Origin: Campylobacteraceae bacterium
GTDB taxonomy: Bacteria > Campylobacterota > Campylobacteria > Campylobacterales > Sulfurovaceae
Direction of reading: 5' to 3'
Assembly: GCA_027080995.1 (NCBI GenBank)
Contig: JALWNT010000095.1
Span: forward strand, 1 to 35,910
Length of the DNA: 35,910 nt
In this document: one piece after another, positions 24,308 through 31,557 of the stretch
Position numbering within the stretch: position 1 is the stretch's first letter
Layout of the letters: every line of letters begins with the position of its first letter
Notes under the pieces: model-generated
Seen by the model: the letters and a program-made list of their open reading frames with translations, nothing else
What the model was told of the DNA's origin: nothing
Databases searched by the model: none
Program-made: the position numbers and the translations under genes

Positions 24308-24780
24308 TGAAACTATTGATAAAACGACGTGGATTTTCGATGATCACTGCGATAGTCGTCATCGTTCTGATGGCGACGGTAGCGGTCTTTGTACTTAGTC
24401 TCAGTGGAAAAGTTGTCAAAAGTTCGACCGCACAATATCAGCATGAACAAGCAGTCCTGTATGCAAAAAGTTATACGGAGTATGCGATTCTTGCTGTAAC
24501 GGGCAACAACCGTACCGATAAATGTCTGCAAACAATCAAGGGGAGTATCGGGAGCTCTCCGAGCAATGGAAAGGGATACCGGATTCGCACGCATATAGCG
24601 TATATCGGACCGGCATCGGTCGTGGGGAATTGTGCATCCACGCGAATTTTGAGCACTGATGTGAATACTACGAGTACTCCTTTGACGATTATTATCGATG
24701 CATATGTCGATTATAAGGATCCGGACAATCCATCGGGTCCTTGGTTTACAGTGCATCGTCGTACAATTCAAAAGATATAA
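24307..24780 (+). CDS. minor pilin lacking Glu5, PilX/GspK-like (candidate tip initiator)
   Basis: 157 residues from the ATG at 24307, which shares one base with the preceding TGA. A longer in-frame start at 24241 would lie inside the upstream gene and lacks a leader. The prepilin motif is G/FSMITAIVVIVLMATVAVFVLSL: Gly at -1 but Thr, not Glu, at +5 (Thr14). Loss of Glu5 is the hallmark of GspK-type tip pseudopilins, which have no subunit ahead of them. The middle part (EQAVLYAKSYTEYAILAV) fits PilX. One Asp-Val-Asn-Thr-Thr sequon lies in the C-terminal half. Confidence 0.8.
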   Translation: MKLLIKRRGFSMITAIVVIVLMATVAVFVLSLSGKVVKSSTAQYQHEQAVLYAKSYTEYAILAVTGNNRTDKCLQTIKGSIGSSPSNGKGYRIRTHIAYIGPASVVGNCASTRILSTDVNTTSTPLTIIIDAYVDYKDPDNPSGPWFTVHRRTIQKI

Positions 24781-24783
24781 ATA

Positions 24784-25446
24784 ATGGACTTTAGAATGAG
24801 ACGAGCATTTACAATGATTGAAGTTGTGATGGTAATGATTGTATTGGCAATCCTGGCATCGTTTGCAATCCCAAGAATGGAAAGGGATCTAAAGCAGGAG
24901 GCTGCAGACAATGTCCTCTCCGCGATACGATACACTCAGCATTTGGCACAGATGGATGACAAACACAAATTTGACAATCCCAAGTGGCAACAGAGGTTCT
25001 GGCGTATCTATTTCGGGACTTGTGACGATGGAAAATTCTATGTTATCGGAAGCGATGACAATATGGATTCAGCCAACAATGGTCGAGTCGATTTTAATGA
25101 GAGTGCGTTGGATCCCGCCAACGGTAAACATATCTGGGCCCATGACGGTGGAAGTTGCGAAGGAAATCATCAATTGAGTGAATTGAGCCCCAACATTTTT
25201 CTTGGGAAAAAATATGGAGTTACCAATATTGCCGAAAGTGGAGGTTGTGGCCTAAGTTACCTCGGTTTCGATCATCTCGGGCGCCCTTACAGCAGTGCAT
25301 TTACCGACTCAAATGAGTCAGACAATAAAGGATATATGACATCTCAATGTAAATTGGTTTTTACGCTTTCTGACGGCTCAAGTTTCCAGATCAATATCGA
25401 GCCAGAAACCGGTTATGCTTATATCAGTGATGAACTTGGATCTTGA
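24784..25446 (+). CDS. minor pilin, FimT/FimU/GspH-like
   Basis: 220 residues. The prepilin motif is A/FTMIEVVMVMIVLAILASFAIPRM with Ala at -1 (Ala8) and Glu at +5 (Glu13). The GspH/FimT pattern LAILASFAIPRMERDLKQEAADNVLSAIRY follows. A second ATG at 24796 would give a shorter leader, MRRA; neither has a strong ribosome-binding site, so the start is uncertain by four codons. The C-terminal domain has Cys residues and two extended sequons (Asp-Phe-Asn-Glu-Ser and Asp-Ser-Asn-Glu-Ser). It starts 3 nt after the previous stop and is the last gene of the operon. Confidence 0.85.
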   Translation: MDFRMRRAFTMIEVVMVMIVLAILASFAIPRMERDLKQEAADNVLSAIRYTQHLAQMDDKHKFDNPKWQQRFWRIYFGTCDDGKFYVIGSDDNMDSANNGRVDFNESALDPANGKHIWAHDGGSCEGNHQLSELSPNIFLGKKYGVTNIAESGGCGLSYLGFDHLGRPYSSAFTDSNESDNKGYMTSQCKLVFTLSDGSSFQINIEPETGYAYISDELGS

Positions 25447-25519
25447 TAAAAATAATTTGGATATCTTTTGATCGTAAAATTGATCAGAACATATTCAAAC
25501 TCTCCACAAAGGTAGTTTT

Positions 25520-26812
25520 GTGAATGATCCTCATGTGGAAGAGTTGATGGAGACGCTGGAGCGGGAAAACCTCTTTCTCACCGGGGCGGCGGGCACGGGC
25601 AAAAGCTATCTGAGCAACGCCCTGATCGAGCGGTACCGGGAAGAGGGGAGGACGGTGATTCCTCTGGGGTCCACGGGAGTCAGCGCCGTCAACATCGGGG
25701 GGTTGACGTTGCACAGCTTCTTTGCGCTGGGGATCTGCCGGAATTTCGACGAACTGAGGGAACAGGACCGCCGCAACCGCAAGCGTCTGGCGGATCTCAA
25801 GCGGATCCTCAAAGCGACGGATCTCATCGTCGTCGACGAAGTGAGTATGGTCGGGGTCGAGACGATGGAGATGATCCGCTATCGGCTGGAGAGCCTGGAT
25901 TTCCGGGGGCGCATTATGTTCGTCGGGGACTTCTATCAGCTGCCTCCCATCGTCCGACGCAGCGAAGGGGGGAACCTCTTCGGGGAGGCACTCTACGCTT
26001 TCGAGAGCGGAGCCTGGGGGGCTTTCGCCCCGCGGACGGTGGAGCTGCGCACCGTCCACCGCAGCCGGGACCCTGAGTTTATCGACATCCTGGCCCGGAT
26101 TCGCCGGGGGGAACGAAGCCCGGAGCTGGTGGATTATCTGCTGGGGCTTTGCAACCACGATGAGGTTTACGCGCTGGAGCCGACCTTTCTCTTCGGGCGC
26201 AACCAGGAGGTGGATCGGATGAACCGCGAAAGCCTCGACGCTCTGGCTGGAGAAGAGCGTCTGCTCGCCGCCGAAGTCGAGCTACGGCAGCGGGTCCACG
26301 AAAAGCGCCTGGAGAGTTGGAAAAAGCTCCTGCCCGTGCACGAAGAGCTGCGCCTGAAGGTGGGGGCTCCGGTGCTCTTTACCGTCAACAAATGGGGCAG
26401 TTACGCCAACGGAGAGCGGGGGATCGTCCGCGCGATCGAGGAGGAGTTTATCCTCGTGGAGAAAGAGGAGGGCTTTGTGAGGGTGGAGCGCCACGACTTC
26501 GATCTGCACGAGCTCGACGTTGCCGCGGACGGCTCCATTGAGATGGCGGCGCCGGCGACGCTGCGGCAGTACCCGCTCAAGCTCGCCTGGGCGGTGACTA
26601 TCCACAAATCCCAGGGGATGAGCCTCGATCGCTTGGTTTGCAACGTCGATCATATTTTCGCTCCGAGCCAGTTTTACGTGGCGATTTCGCGTGCCACCGA
26701 CCCGAAGCGGCTCAAGATCGATTTCAACCGGGGCAATCTGGAGCACTATCTGCAACGGGCGATTCGAATCGATGAGAGGGTGGAGCGTTTTTACGCTTCG
26801 TTGGAAGCGTAA
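25520..26812 (+). CDS. Pif1/RecD2-like superfamily 1B DNA helicase
   Basis: 430 residues with a GTG start at 25520 (AAAGGTAG 5 nt upstream); the first in-frame ATG is nine codons later. Motifs: Walker A TGAAGTGKS at 21-29, GSTGVSAVNIGGLTLHSFF (Ia), LIVVDEVSMVG (Walker B), FVGDFYQLPP (III), a Pif1-like linker, then AWAVTIHKSQGMSLD (V) and FYVAISRATDP (VI). All ATPase motifs are intact. Pif1-type helicases unwind DNA 5'-3' and help with replication past structures. The gene has the higher-GC codon use of the chromosome, in contrast to the pilin operon ending 74 bp upstream. Confidence 0.93.
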   Translation: MNDPHVEELMETLERENLFLTGAAGTGKSYLSNALIERYREEGRTVIPLGSTGVSAVNIGGLTLHSFFALGICRNFDELREQDRRNRKRLADLKRILKATDLIVVDEVSMVGVETMEMIRYRLESLDFRGRIMFVGDFYQLPPIVRRSEGGNLFGEALYAFESGAWGAFAPRTVELRTVHRSRDPEFIDILARIRRGERSPELVDYLLGLCNHDEVYALEPTFLFGRNQEVDRMNRESLDALAGEERLLAAEVELRQRVHEKRLESWKKLLPVHEELRLKVGAPVLFTVNKWGSYANGERGIVRAIEEEFILVEKEEGFVRVERHDFDLHELDVAADGSIEMAAPATLRQYPLKLAWAVTIHKSQGMSLDRLVCNVDHIFAPSQFYVAISRATDPKRLKIDFNRGNLEHYLQRAIRIDERVERFYASLEA

Positions 26813-26844
26813 AAACGCGCAATGAGAAATTTCGGAAAGTTACA

Positions 26845-27306
26845 ATGAAAATCGAAATCTATATCATCGACAAAAAAGGAAAGAGAGAGCTCTATGATCC
26901 CCTGATCGAGCACTACCGCAAGCTCTGTCGCCCCTGGGCGCAGGTAGAGGTGCATGAGCTTTTCACCAAAGAGATCGCCAAAGCCCAGGAGCGAAGCCCC
27001 GCGGCGGCGCAGGCAGCATACGGTGCCGCGCTGGAGCGCTATCGGTCCGGAGCGTACAACATCGTCCTCGATCCGAAGGGAGAGGCGGTCGACAGCCACC
27101 GCTTCGCGAAACTGCTCGAAGGGCACTCCACGATCCGCTTCTACATCGGCGGCGCTTACGGGTTCGAAAGGGATTTTTTGCGCCACAGTGACAAAACGGT
27201 TTCCTTTGGTAGAATTACGCTTTCACATAAACTGGTGAAGGTGGTTTTAATGGAACAGATCTTTCGGGGTCTTACTATAATTAACAACCATCCCTACCAT
27301 AAATAA
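26845..27306 (+). CDS. rlmH: 23S rRNA (pseudouridine1915-N3)-methyltransferase
   Basis: 153 residues, typical RlmH. The SPOUT knot shows in IVLDPKGEAVDSHRFAKLL, FYIGGAYGF (SAM loop) and ITLSHKLVKVVLMEQIFRG, and the conserved C-terminal NNHPYHK is present. It methylates pseudouridine 1915 in helix 69 of 23S rRNA on 70S ribosomes. Upstream spacing to the helicase is 32 nt, with a weak GGAAAG site. It is followed after 18 nt by a DksA-like gene, an order I recall from C. jejuni. Confidence 0.95.
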   Translation: MKIEIYIIDKKGKRELYDPLIEHYRKLCRPWAQVEVHELFTKEIAKAQERSPAAAQAAYGAALERYRSGAYNIVLDPKGEAVDSHRFAKLLEGHSTIRFYIGGAYGFERDFLRHSDKTVSFGRITLSHKLVKVVLMEQIFRGLTIINNHPYHK

Positions 27307-27324
27307 AACTTAGCAGGAGCGGAA

Positions 27325-27684
27325 ATGCTGACGAAGGAAGAGATGCACGAATTCGAAAAGGATCTGTTGGCCCGAAAGGAGCAGATCCTCAAAAACCTGG
27401 AGCATAGTCATCAGAAGATCACAATGATGCAAAATCAGGATCCCAAGGACGAAGGGGATTTCGCCACCTTGGCCACCGAAACGGATATCGACAGCCGGAT
27501 TATCGAACAGCAGCGCAAAGAGCTCAACGAGATTGAAATCGCTTTGGGTAAAATAAAAAACGGAACCTATGGGATCTGCGAAATGTGCGAAGAGCCCATC
27601 GGAAAAGAGCGTCTGATCGTGAAAAATTACGCACGTTACTGCATCGGCTGCCGGGAGATCAACGAACGGGAAAATCAGATTTGA
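27325..27684 (+). CDS. dksA: DksA/TraR-family zinc-finger transcription factor
   Basis: 119 residues, shorter than E. coli DksA (151). A coiled-coil N-terminal half (about 10-75) carries DEGDFATLATETDIDSRI. The zinc finger has four Cys (CEMC and CIGC) with the ICEMCEEPIGKERL and YCIGCREINE context of DksA. DksA binds the RNA polymerase secondary channel and works with ppGpp. The acidic tip residue pattern (Asp-x-x-Asp) appears in the coiled-coil loop region. AGGAG precedes the ATG. Confidence 0.9.
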   Translation: MLTKEEMHEFEKDLLARKEQILKNLEHSHQKITMMQNQDPKDEGDFATLATETDIDSRIIEQQRKELNEIEIALGKIKNGTYGICEMCEEPIGKERLIVKNYARYCIGCREINERENQI

Positions 27685-27727
27685 GGGGGAGAGTAAAAGC
27701 GTTCACCCCCGTAACGAGGAGAGAGAA

Positions 27728-28759
27728 ATGCGCATAGGGACCTACATCTTTTCGGGGCTGGTACTCATCACGCTGGTTGCGGGGGGAGTCTACCTGCTCA
27801 ATCCGGGGTATTACTCCGTCACAGTGTTGGGAGTCACGATCAACCTGCCCGTGGCGGCCTGGTTCGCTCTGGCAATGGGGCTGCTCTTTTTGGCGACTCT
27901 GCTACATATGGCCTATCACGGGACCCGTAGCTATTTCAAGCGTCGTCGCTATCTCGACGACATCGAAGAGCTCAAAGACGCTCTCTACTGGAGCCTGCTG
28001 CAAGAACCCAAAGAGCATCGCTACCGGATTCCTCAAATGCGCGAGGGGGCTCCCCTACTCAACGTCGCACGCCTGCAGACCGTCGGATCCGTCTCGGGCC
28101 TGAGCGAGAAATTGACGAAAGCGCTGGAGTGGGTCACACGGATTGAAAACGGTGAAGTGGTCGACCTGAAAGAGAAAAAAATAGAGCGTTTTCTCTCCAA
28201 AGAGAACCCTCTGCTTGTCCGCAATCAGCTCAACCGGCTCCAAAAAGAGAAAGGTTTCGCCGAAAAGGTCCTCCAGGCCCGGGAATCCTACGACGAGAAG
28301 GTCGTGCAGGAGGCGCTGGAGATTCTGGTCTCGAAAGAGGATCTGGGCAAACTGAAAAAGTTCATCCCTTTTTTGGAGCGCAAACATCTGTACCGGCTTC
28401 TCGAGCGGGCGGACCGCAAAGAGGAGATCGGCCTCACTCCCGACGTGCTCGAGACGCTGGCTGAAGCGCTGGAGCTGGAGTGCGGCGACTATGTTCGCAT
28501 CGCACAGACGACGGTACGGCGCTTCACGCCCGACGAGAACCTCGCTCTTTTCAAGCGCCTTTCCCACAAGGACGAAAAGGCCCAAAACGCCTATCTCTAT
28601 CTCCTTTTCGAATATGAAATGGTGGACGAAGCCAACCGTTTTCTCGAAGAGCACGACGAGCGTGAGTTCCTCCCCTTCCGGGCTTTCGCCGTCCTCAAAA
28701 ACGGAAAACACCCCTTCAAAATCGACGACCTTCTCGATACCGAGATCGCTTGCCGATGA
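27728..28759 (+). CDS. conserved membrane protein, unknown (two N-terminal TM helices, long cytoplasmic helical part)
   Basis: 343 residues. Two transmembrane helices (about 5-25 and 40-63) surround a short loop; the remaining 280 residues are helical and charged with no recognised motif. The topology resembles LapA/LapB-type proteins: two helices, then soluble helical repeats. I cannot confirm TPR repeats. It stops by overlapping the ATG of dusB (ATGA), so the two are translationally coupled. From memory, C. jejuni has a membrane protein at the same position. AGGAGAGAG precedes the start. Confidence 0.65.
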   Translation: MRIGTYIFSGLVLITLVAGGVYLLNPGYYSVTVLGVTINLPVAAWFALAMGLLFLATLLHMAYHGTRSYFKRRRYLDDIEELKDALYWSLLQEPKEHRYRIPQMREGAPLLNVARLQTVGSVSGLSEKLTKALEWVTRIENGEVVDLKEKKIERFLSKENPLLVRNQLNRLQKEKGFAEKVLQARESYDEKVVQEALEILVSKEDLGKLKKFIPFLERKHLYRLLERADRKEEIGLTPDVLETLAEALELECGDYVRIAQTTVRRFTPDENLALFKRLSHKDEKAQNAYLYLLFEYEMVDEANRFLEEHDEREFLPFRAFAVLKNGKHPFKIDDLLDTEIACR

Positions 28760-29718
28760 CCCCGGACTTTTCCAAACCTCTCTATGCGCTCGCCCCGTTG
28801 GCGGGCTTTACCGATCTGCCGTTTCGTTCCGTCGTCAAAAAGTTCGGCGTCGATCTGACCGTCAGCGAAATGATCAGCTCCAACGCCCTGGCTCACGGCA
28901 GCAAAAAGACACAGAGGATGCTGGAAAAATCTCCGCTCGAGACTCCCTACAGCGTTCAGATCGCCGGCAGTGATCCTGAGATCATCAAGCGGGCGCTCGA
29001 TGTACTCAATGCCAGGGAGGGGATCGACGGGATCGATCTCAACTGCGGCTGTCCCGCCCCCAAAATCGTCAACAATCTCCAAGGAAGCGCGCTATTGGGA
29101 GATCCCGAAAGCTTGGGACGGGCCATCGAGACCATCAAGAGCTATTCCAACAAATCCTATACCTCCGTCAAAATGCGTTTGGGGGTACGGGAGAAAAACC
29201 ACGTGGAGCTGGCCAAAGTGATGGAGGAGGCAGGAGCGGATTTTATCGCCGTGCACGGTCGTACCCGGGCAGGGCGCTACAAAGCCCCGGTGGATTACGA
29301 CGCCATTCGAGAGGTCAAAGAGGCGGTCTCCATTCCGGTCATCGCCAACGGCGACATCGACTCTCCCCAGAAGGCCCGATGGGTATTGGAGTACACCGGC
29401 TGCGACGGGGTGATGATCGGCCGGGCCGCCGTGGGCAGGCCCTGGATCTTCGCCCAAATCAAAGAGGGGATCGATACTCCGTCGCCTGCGCTGATCCGGG
29501 AAGTGGTGCTGGAGCATTTCGATCGGATGATCGAGCATTACGGCGAGTACGGGATTTTCCTTTTCCGCAAGCATCTGCACACCTATTCCAAGGCGGGGCT
29601 TCCCGGCGCAGCGGCTTTTCGCAACGCCGTCAATACGATCACCGATCCGATCGAAATGCGTCGGGTGACGGAGGAGTTTTTTTCCCAAGAGCCTTTCGAT
29701 AAAATATCCGCCACTTAA
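28756..29718 (+). CDS. dusB: tRNA-dihydrouridine synthase
   Basis: 320 residues from the ATG at 28756, which overlaps the preceding stop. A TTG two codons upstream is less likely. It is an FMN-dependent TIM barrel: LAPLAGFTDLPFR at the start, DLNCGCPAPKIVNNLQGSAL with the catalytic Cys99, SVKMRLGVREKNHVELAK, IAVHGRTRAGRYKAPVDY, VIANGDIDSP and GVMIGRAAVGRPWIF. It reduces uridine to dihydrouridine in tRNA D-loops. The exact Dus subgroup (A, B or C) is not certain from sequence; DusB-type is the common bacterial form. Confidence 0.92.
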   Translation: MTPDFSKPLYALAPLAGFTDLPFRSVVKKFGVDLTVSEMISSNALAHGSKKTQRMLEKSPLETPYSVQIAGSDPEIIKRALDVLNAREGIDGIDLNCGCPAPKIVNNLQGSALLGDPESLGRAIETIKSYSNKSYTSVKMRLGVREKNHVELAKVMEEAGADFIAVHGRTRAGRYKAPVDYDAIREVKEAVSIPVIANGDIDSPQKARWVLEYTGCDGVMIGRAAVGRPWIFAQIKEGIDTPSPALIREVVLEHFDRMIEHYGEYGIFLFRKHLHTYSKAGLPGAAAFRNAVNTITDPIEMRRVTEEFFSQEPFDKISAT

Positions 29719-29734
29719 GCTCAGAGGAATAATC

Positions 29735-30304
29735 ATGGTCCTAATGATCGACAACTACGACAGTTTTACCTACAACATCGTTCAATACTGCCGGGAGCTC
29801 GGAGCCGATCTGCGGGTGATCCGCAACGATGAAATGACGGTGGATGAGATTGCGGAATTGGAGGCGGAGAAAATCATTCTCTCCCCCGGTCCATCCACTC
29901 CCGACGAGGCGGGAGTAACCCTGGAGGTGATCGAGCGCTTCGGGAGAGAGACCCCGATCTTCGGGATTTGTCTGGGGCATCAGAGCATTGCCCAAGCTTT
30001 CGGCGGCGAAGTGATCCGTGCAAAACGGATGATGCATGGGAAAACATCGCAGGTGAGGGTGACGGCCGAAAGCCCTCTCTTCCGGGGGCTTCCCGATGAG
30101 TTTCGTGCGACGCGTTACCACTCGCTCACCGTCAATTCTGAAAATCTCTCCGATAGGATCGTCCCGACCGCCTACAGTACCGACGACGGAGAAATCATGG
30201 CGCTTCAGATCCGGGATCTCCCGATCTATGGTGTGCAGTTTCACCCGGAGTCGATCATGAGCGAATACGGCCATGAGATGCTGGACAATTTTTTGAAACT
30301 TTGA
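29735..30304 (+). CDS. trpG: anthranilate / aminodeoxychorismate synthase glutamine amidotransferase component
   Basis: 189 residues, the classic single-domain GATase. The triad is intact: nucleophile Cys79 in GICLGHQSIAQAFGG, His170 and Glu172 in QFHPESI; MIDNYDSFTYNIVQYC starts the protein. It supplies ammonia from glutamine to chorismate-using synthases. Without trpE or pabB next to it, it may serve both tryptophan and folate synthesis (TrpG/PabA dual use), as known in several bacteria. AGAGGAA precedes the ATG. It follows dusB by 16 nt. Confidence 0.92.
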   Translation: MVLMIDNYDSFTYNIVQYCRELGADLRVIRNDEMTVDEIAELEAEKIILSPGPSTPDEAGVTLEVIERFGRETPIFGICLGHQSIAQAFGGEVIRAKRMMHGKTSQVRVTAESPLFRGLPDEFRATRYHSLTVNSENLSDRIVPTAYSTDDGEIMALQIRDLPIYGVQFHPESIMSEYGHEMLDNFLKL

Positions 30305-30311
30305 GCTCTCC

Positions 30312-31415
30312 ATGATGGAGATTTGGAAAAACGAAAAAATTTATTGGACAGGGGTTTTCCTCTATTTTGCCGCTTCCGCTTTTTTGCTGCTGACGACACC
30401 GTTGAATCCCGCTGAAGCGAAGCTCTTTTTCTCCGGGCTTGAAACGCCTACGCTCTGGATGGCCCGGCTTGTGCACCAATGGATCCCGGGACCGGTCGGT
30501 GTACGGCTCTTTCCATATCTCCTCGGCATAATCAACGCGTATCTCTATTGGCGGATCGTGCGCAGTTATTTTGCCCGTCGGGATGATGCCCGCTTTGCTT
30601 TTGTCATTTATCTGCTGCTTCCGGGAGTCATCGCCTCAAGTGTTCTGCTCAACGAGGCGACTTATGCCTTGACGGCTGTATTGTCCTTTCTGCTGGCTTA
30701 CCGGCGTGACGATCTTCTCCTTTTGCAAATTTTTATACTCTCGATGCTGCTTCCTTCACCGACGGCCACTTTCTCCTTTTATGGAATGCTCGCACTTTAC
30801 GGATATCGCAAGGAGAGACGTAAAACAATGTGGTTGGGTCTCCTGTTTCTTCTCCTCTCTCTCGGAGTGGGGAATTACGATTTTCGGGGACGCCCCCAGG
30901 GGCATTTTCTCGAGTTGATGGGGGTTTACGCCGCGCTCTTCTCCCCACTTTTTTTTGTTTACTATTTCTATTCACTCTATCGGGTTTCGCTGGAGGGTCC
31001 TCGAGACATCTATTGGACCGTCGCTTCCGGAGCTCTGGTGATCTCCATCCTTCTTTCGGTGCGTCAGCAGGTTCTGATCGTCGATTTCAGTCCCTATCTT
31101 CTTGCCGGTGCGATGATCCCGGTGGCGGTCTATCTTCGCAGTCTTCGGGTACGAATCCGTCGATTTCAGCGTGCATATCGTTTGGCGGGAGGCGTCGTGA
31201 TCCTTTCGATGGTTTTGAGTGCCCTGCTGCTCTTTTTGCATCGTCCTTTATACGAAGTATTGGGAAAGCCGAAGCATTTTTTTGTCGCGCCGCTCTATCA
31301 GAATCAGGCGGAAATCGACCGTCTGCTTCAGGAGGGAGCTTCTTGCCATCCACCGGTGAAAAAACGGGAAGAACCGGTCTATCGCTTTTATGATCTTCTC
31401 CCCTGCACGCGCTGA
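30312..31415 (+). CDS. polytopic membrane protein, GT-C-like, unknown
   Basis: 367 residues with about nine hydrophobic segments between residues 10 and 310. The start WTGVFLYFAASAFLLLTTPLNPAEAKLFF, with an acidic residue after the first helix, recalls the first loop of GT-C glycosyltransferases (ArnT/PMT fold), and LLPGVIASSVLLNEATYAL fits the same fold. I see no definite catalytic motif. If a glycosyltransferase, it would use a polyprenyl-phosphate sugar donor at the inner membrane. Two adjacent ATGs (30312, 30315) are possible; there is no strong ribosome-binding site. It follows trpG by 7 nt. Confidence 0.55.
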   Translation: MMEIWKNEKIYWTGVFLYFAASAFLLLTTPLNPAEAKLFFSGLETPTLWMARLVHQWIPGPVGVRLFPYLLGIINAYLYWRIVRSYFARRDDARFAFVIYLLLPGVIASSVLLNEATYALTAVLSFLLAYRRDDLLLLQIFILSMLLPSPTATFSFYGMLALYGYRKERRKTMWLGLLFLLLSLGVGNYDFRGRPQGHFLELMGVYAALFSPLFFVYYFYSLYRVSLEGPRDIYWTVASGALVISILLSVRQQVLIVDFSPYLLAGAMIPVAVYLRSLRVRIRRFQRAYRLAGGVVILSMVLSALLLFLHRPLYEVLGKPKHFFVAPLYQNQAEIDRLLQEGASCHPPVKKREEPVYRFYDLLPCTR

Positions 31416-31518
31416 ACTATCAGCTTTTCTCCTCTTTCGTCTGTTCCCATAATACACAGCATCGATGAAAAAACCGGTCCATATTTTTCACTTTCATAAC
31501 TTTAAAAGAATCTAATGA

Positions 31519-31524
31519 TAAAAT
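31519..31524 (+). promoter_or_regulatory. aclB promoter -10 candidate
   Basis: TAAAAT 33 bp before the aclB ATG in an A/T-rich stretch, with AAAGGAGA at 31545-31552 as ribosome-binding site. The 142-bp gap 31416-31557 shows no clear terminator for the upstream gene. Confidence 0.4.
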
Positions 31525-31557
31525 CTAGCCAACCCTAACCAGACAAAGGAGAAGCCG

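Noticed and set aside
17910-25446. Integrated phage or transposon as the source of the pilin operon
   Set aside because: No integrase, transposase, tRNA target, terminal inverted repeats or phage structural genes were found at either edge.
25466-25486. TGATC / GATCA hairpin between the pilin operon and the helicase
   Set aside because: Five A/T-rich pairs with no U-run; not a convincing terminator or operator.
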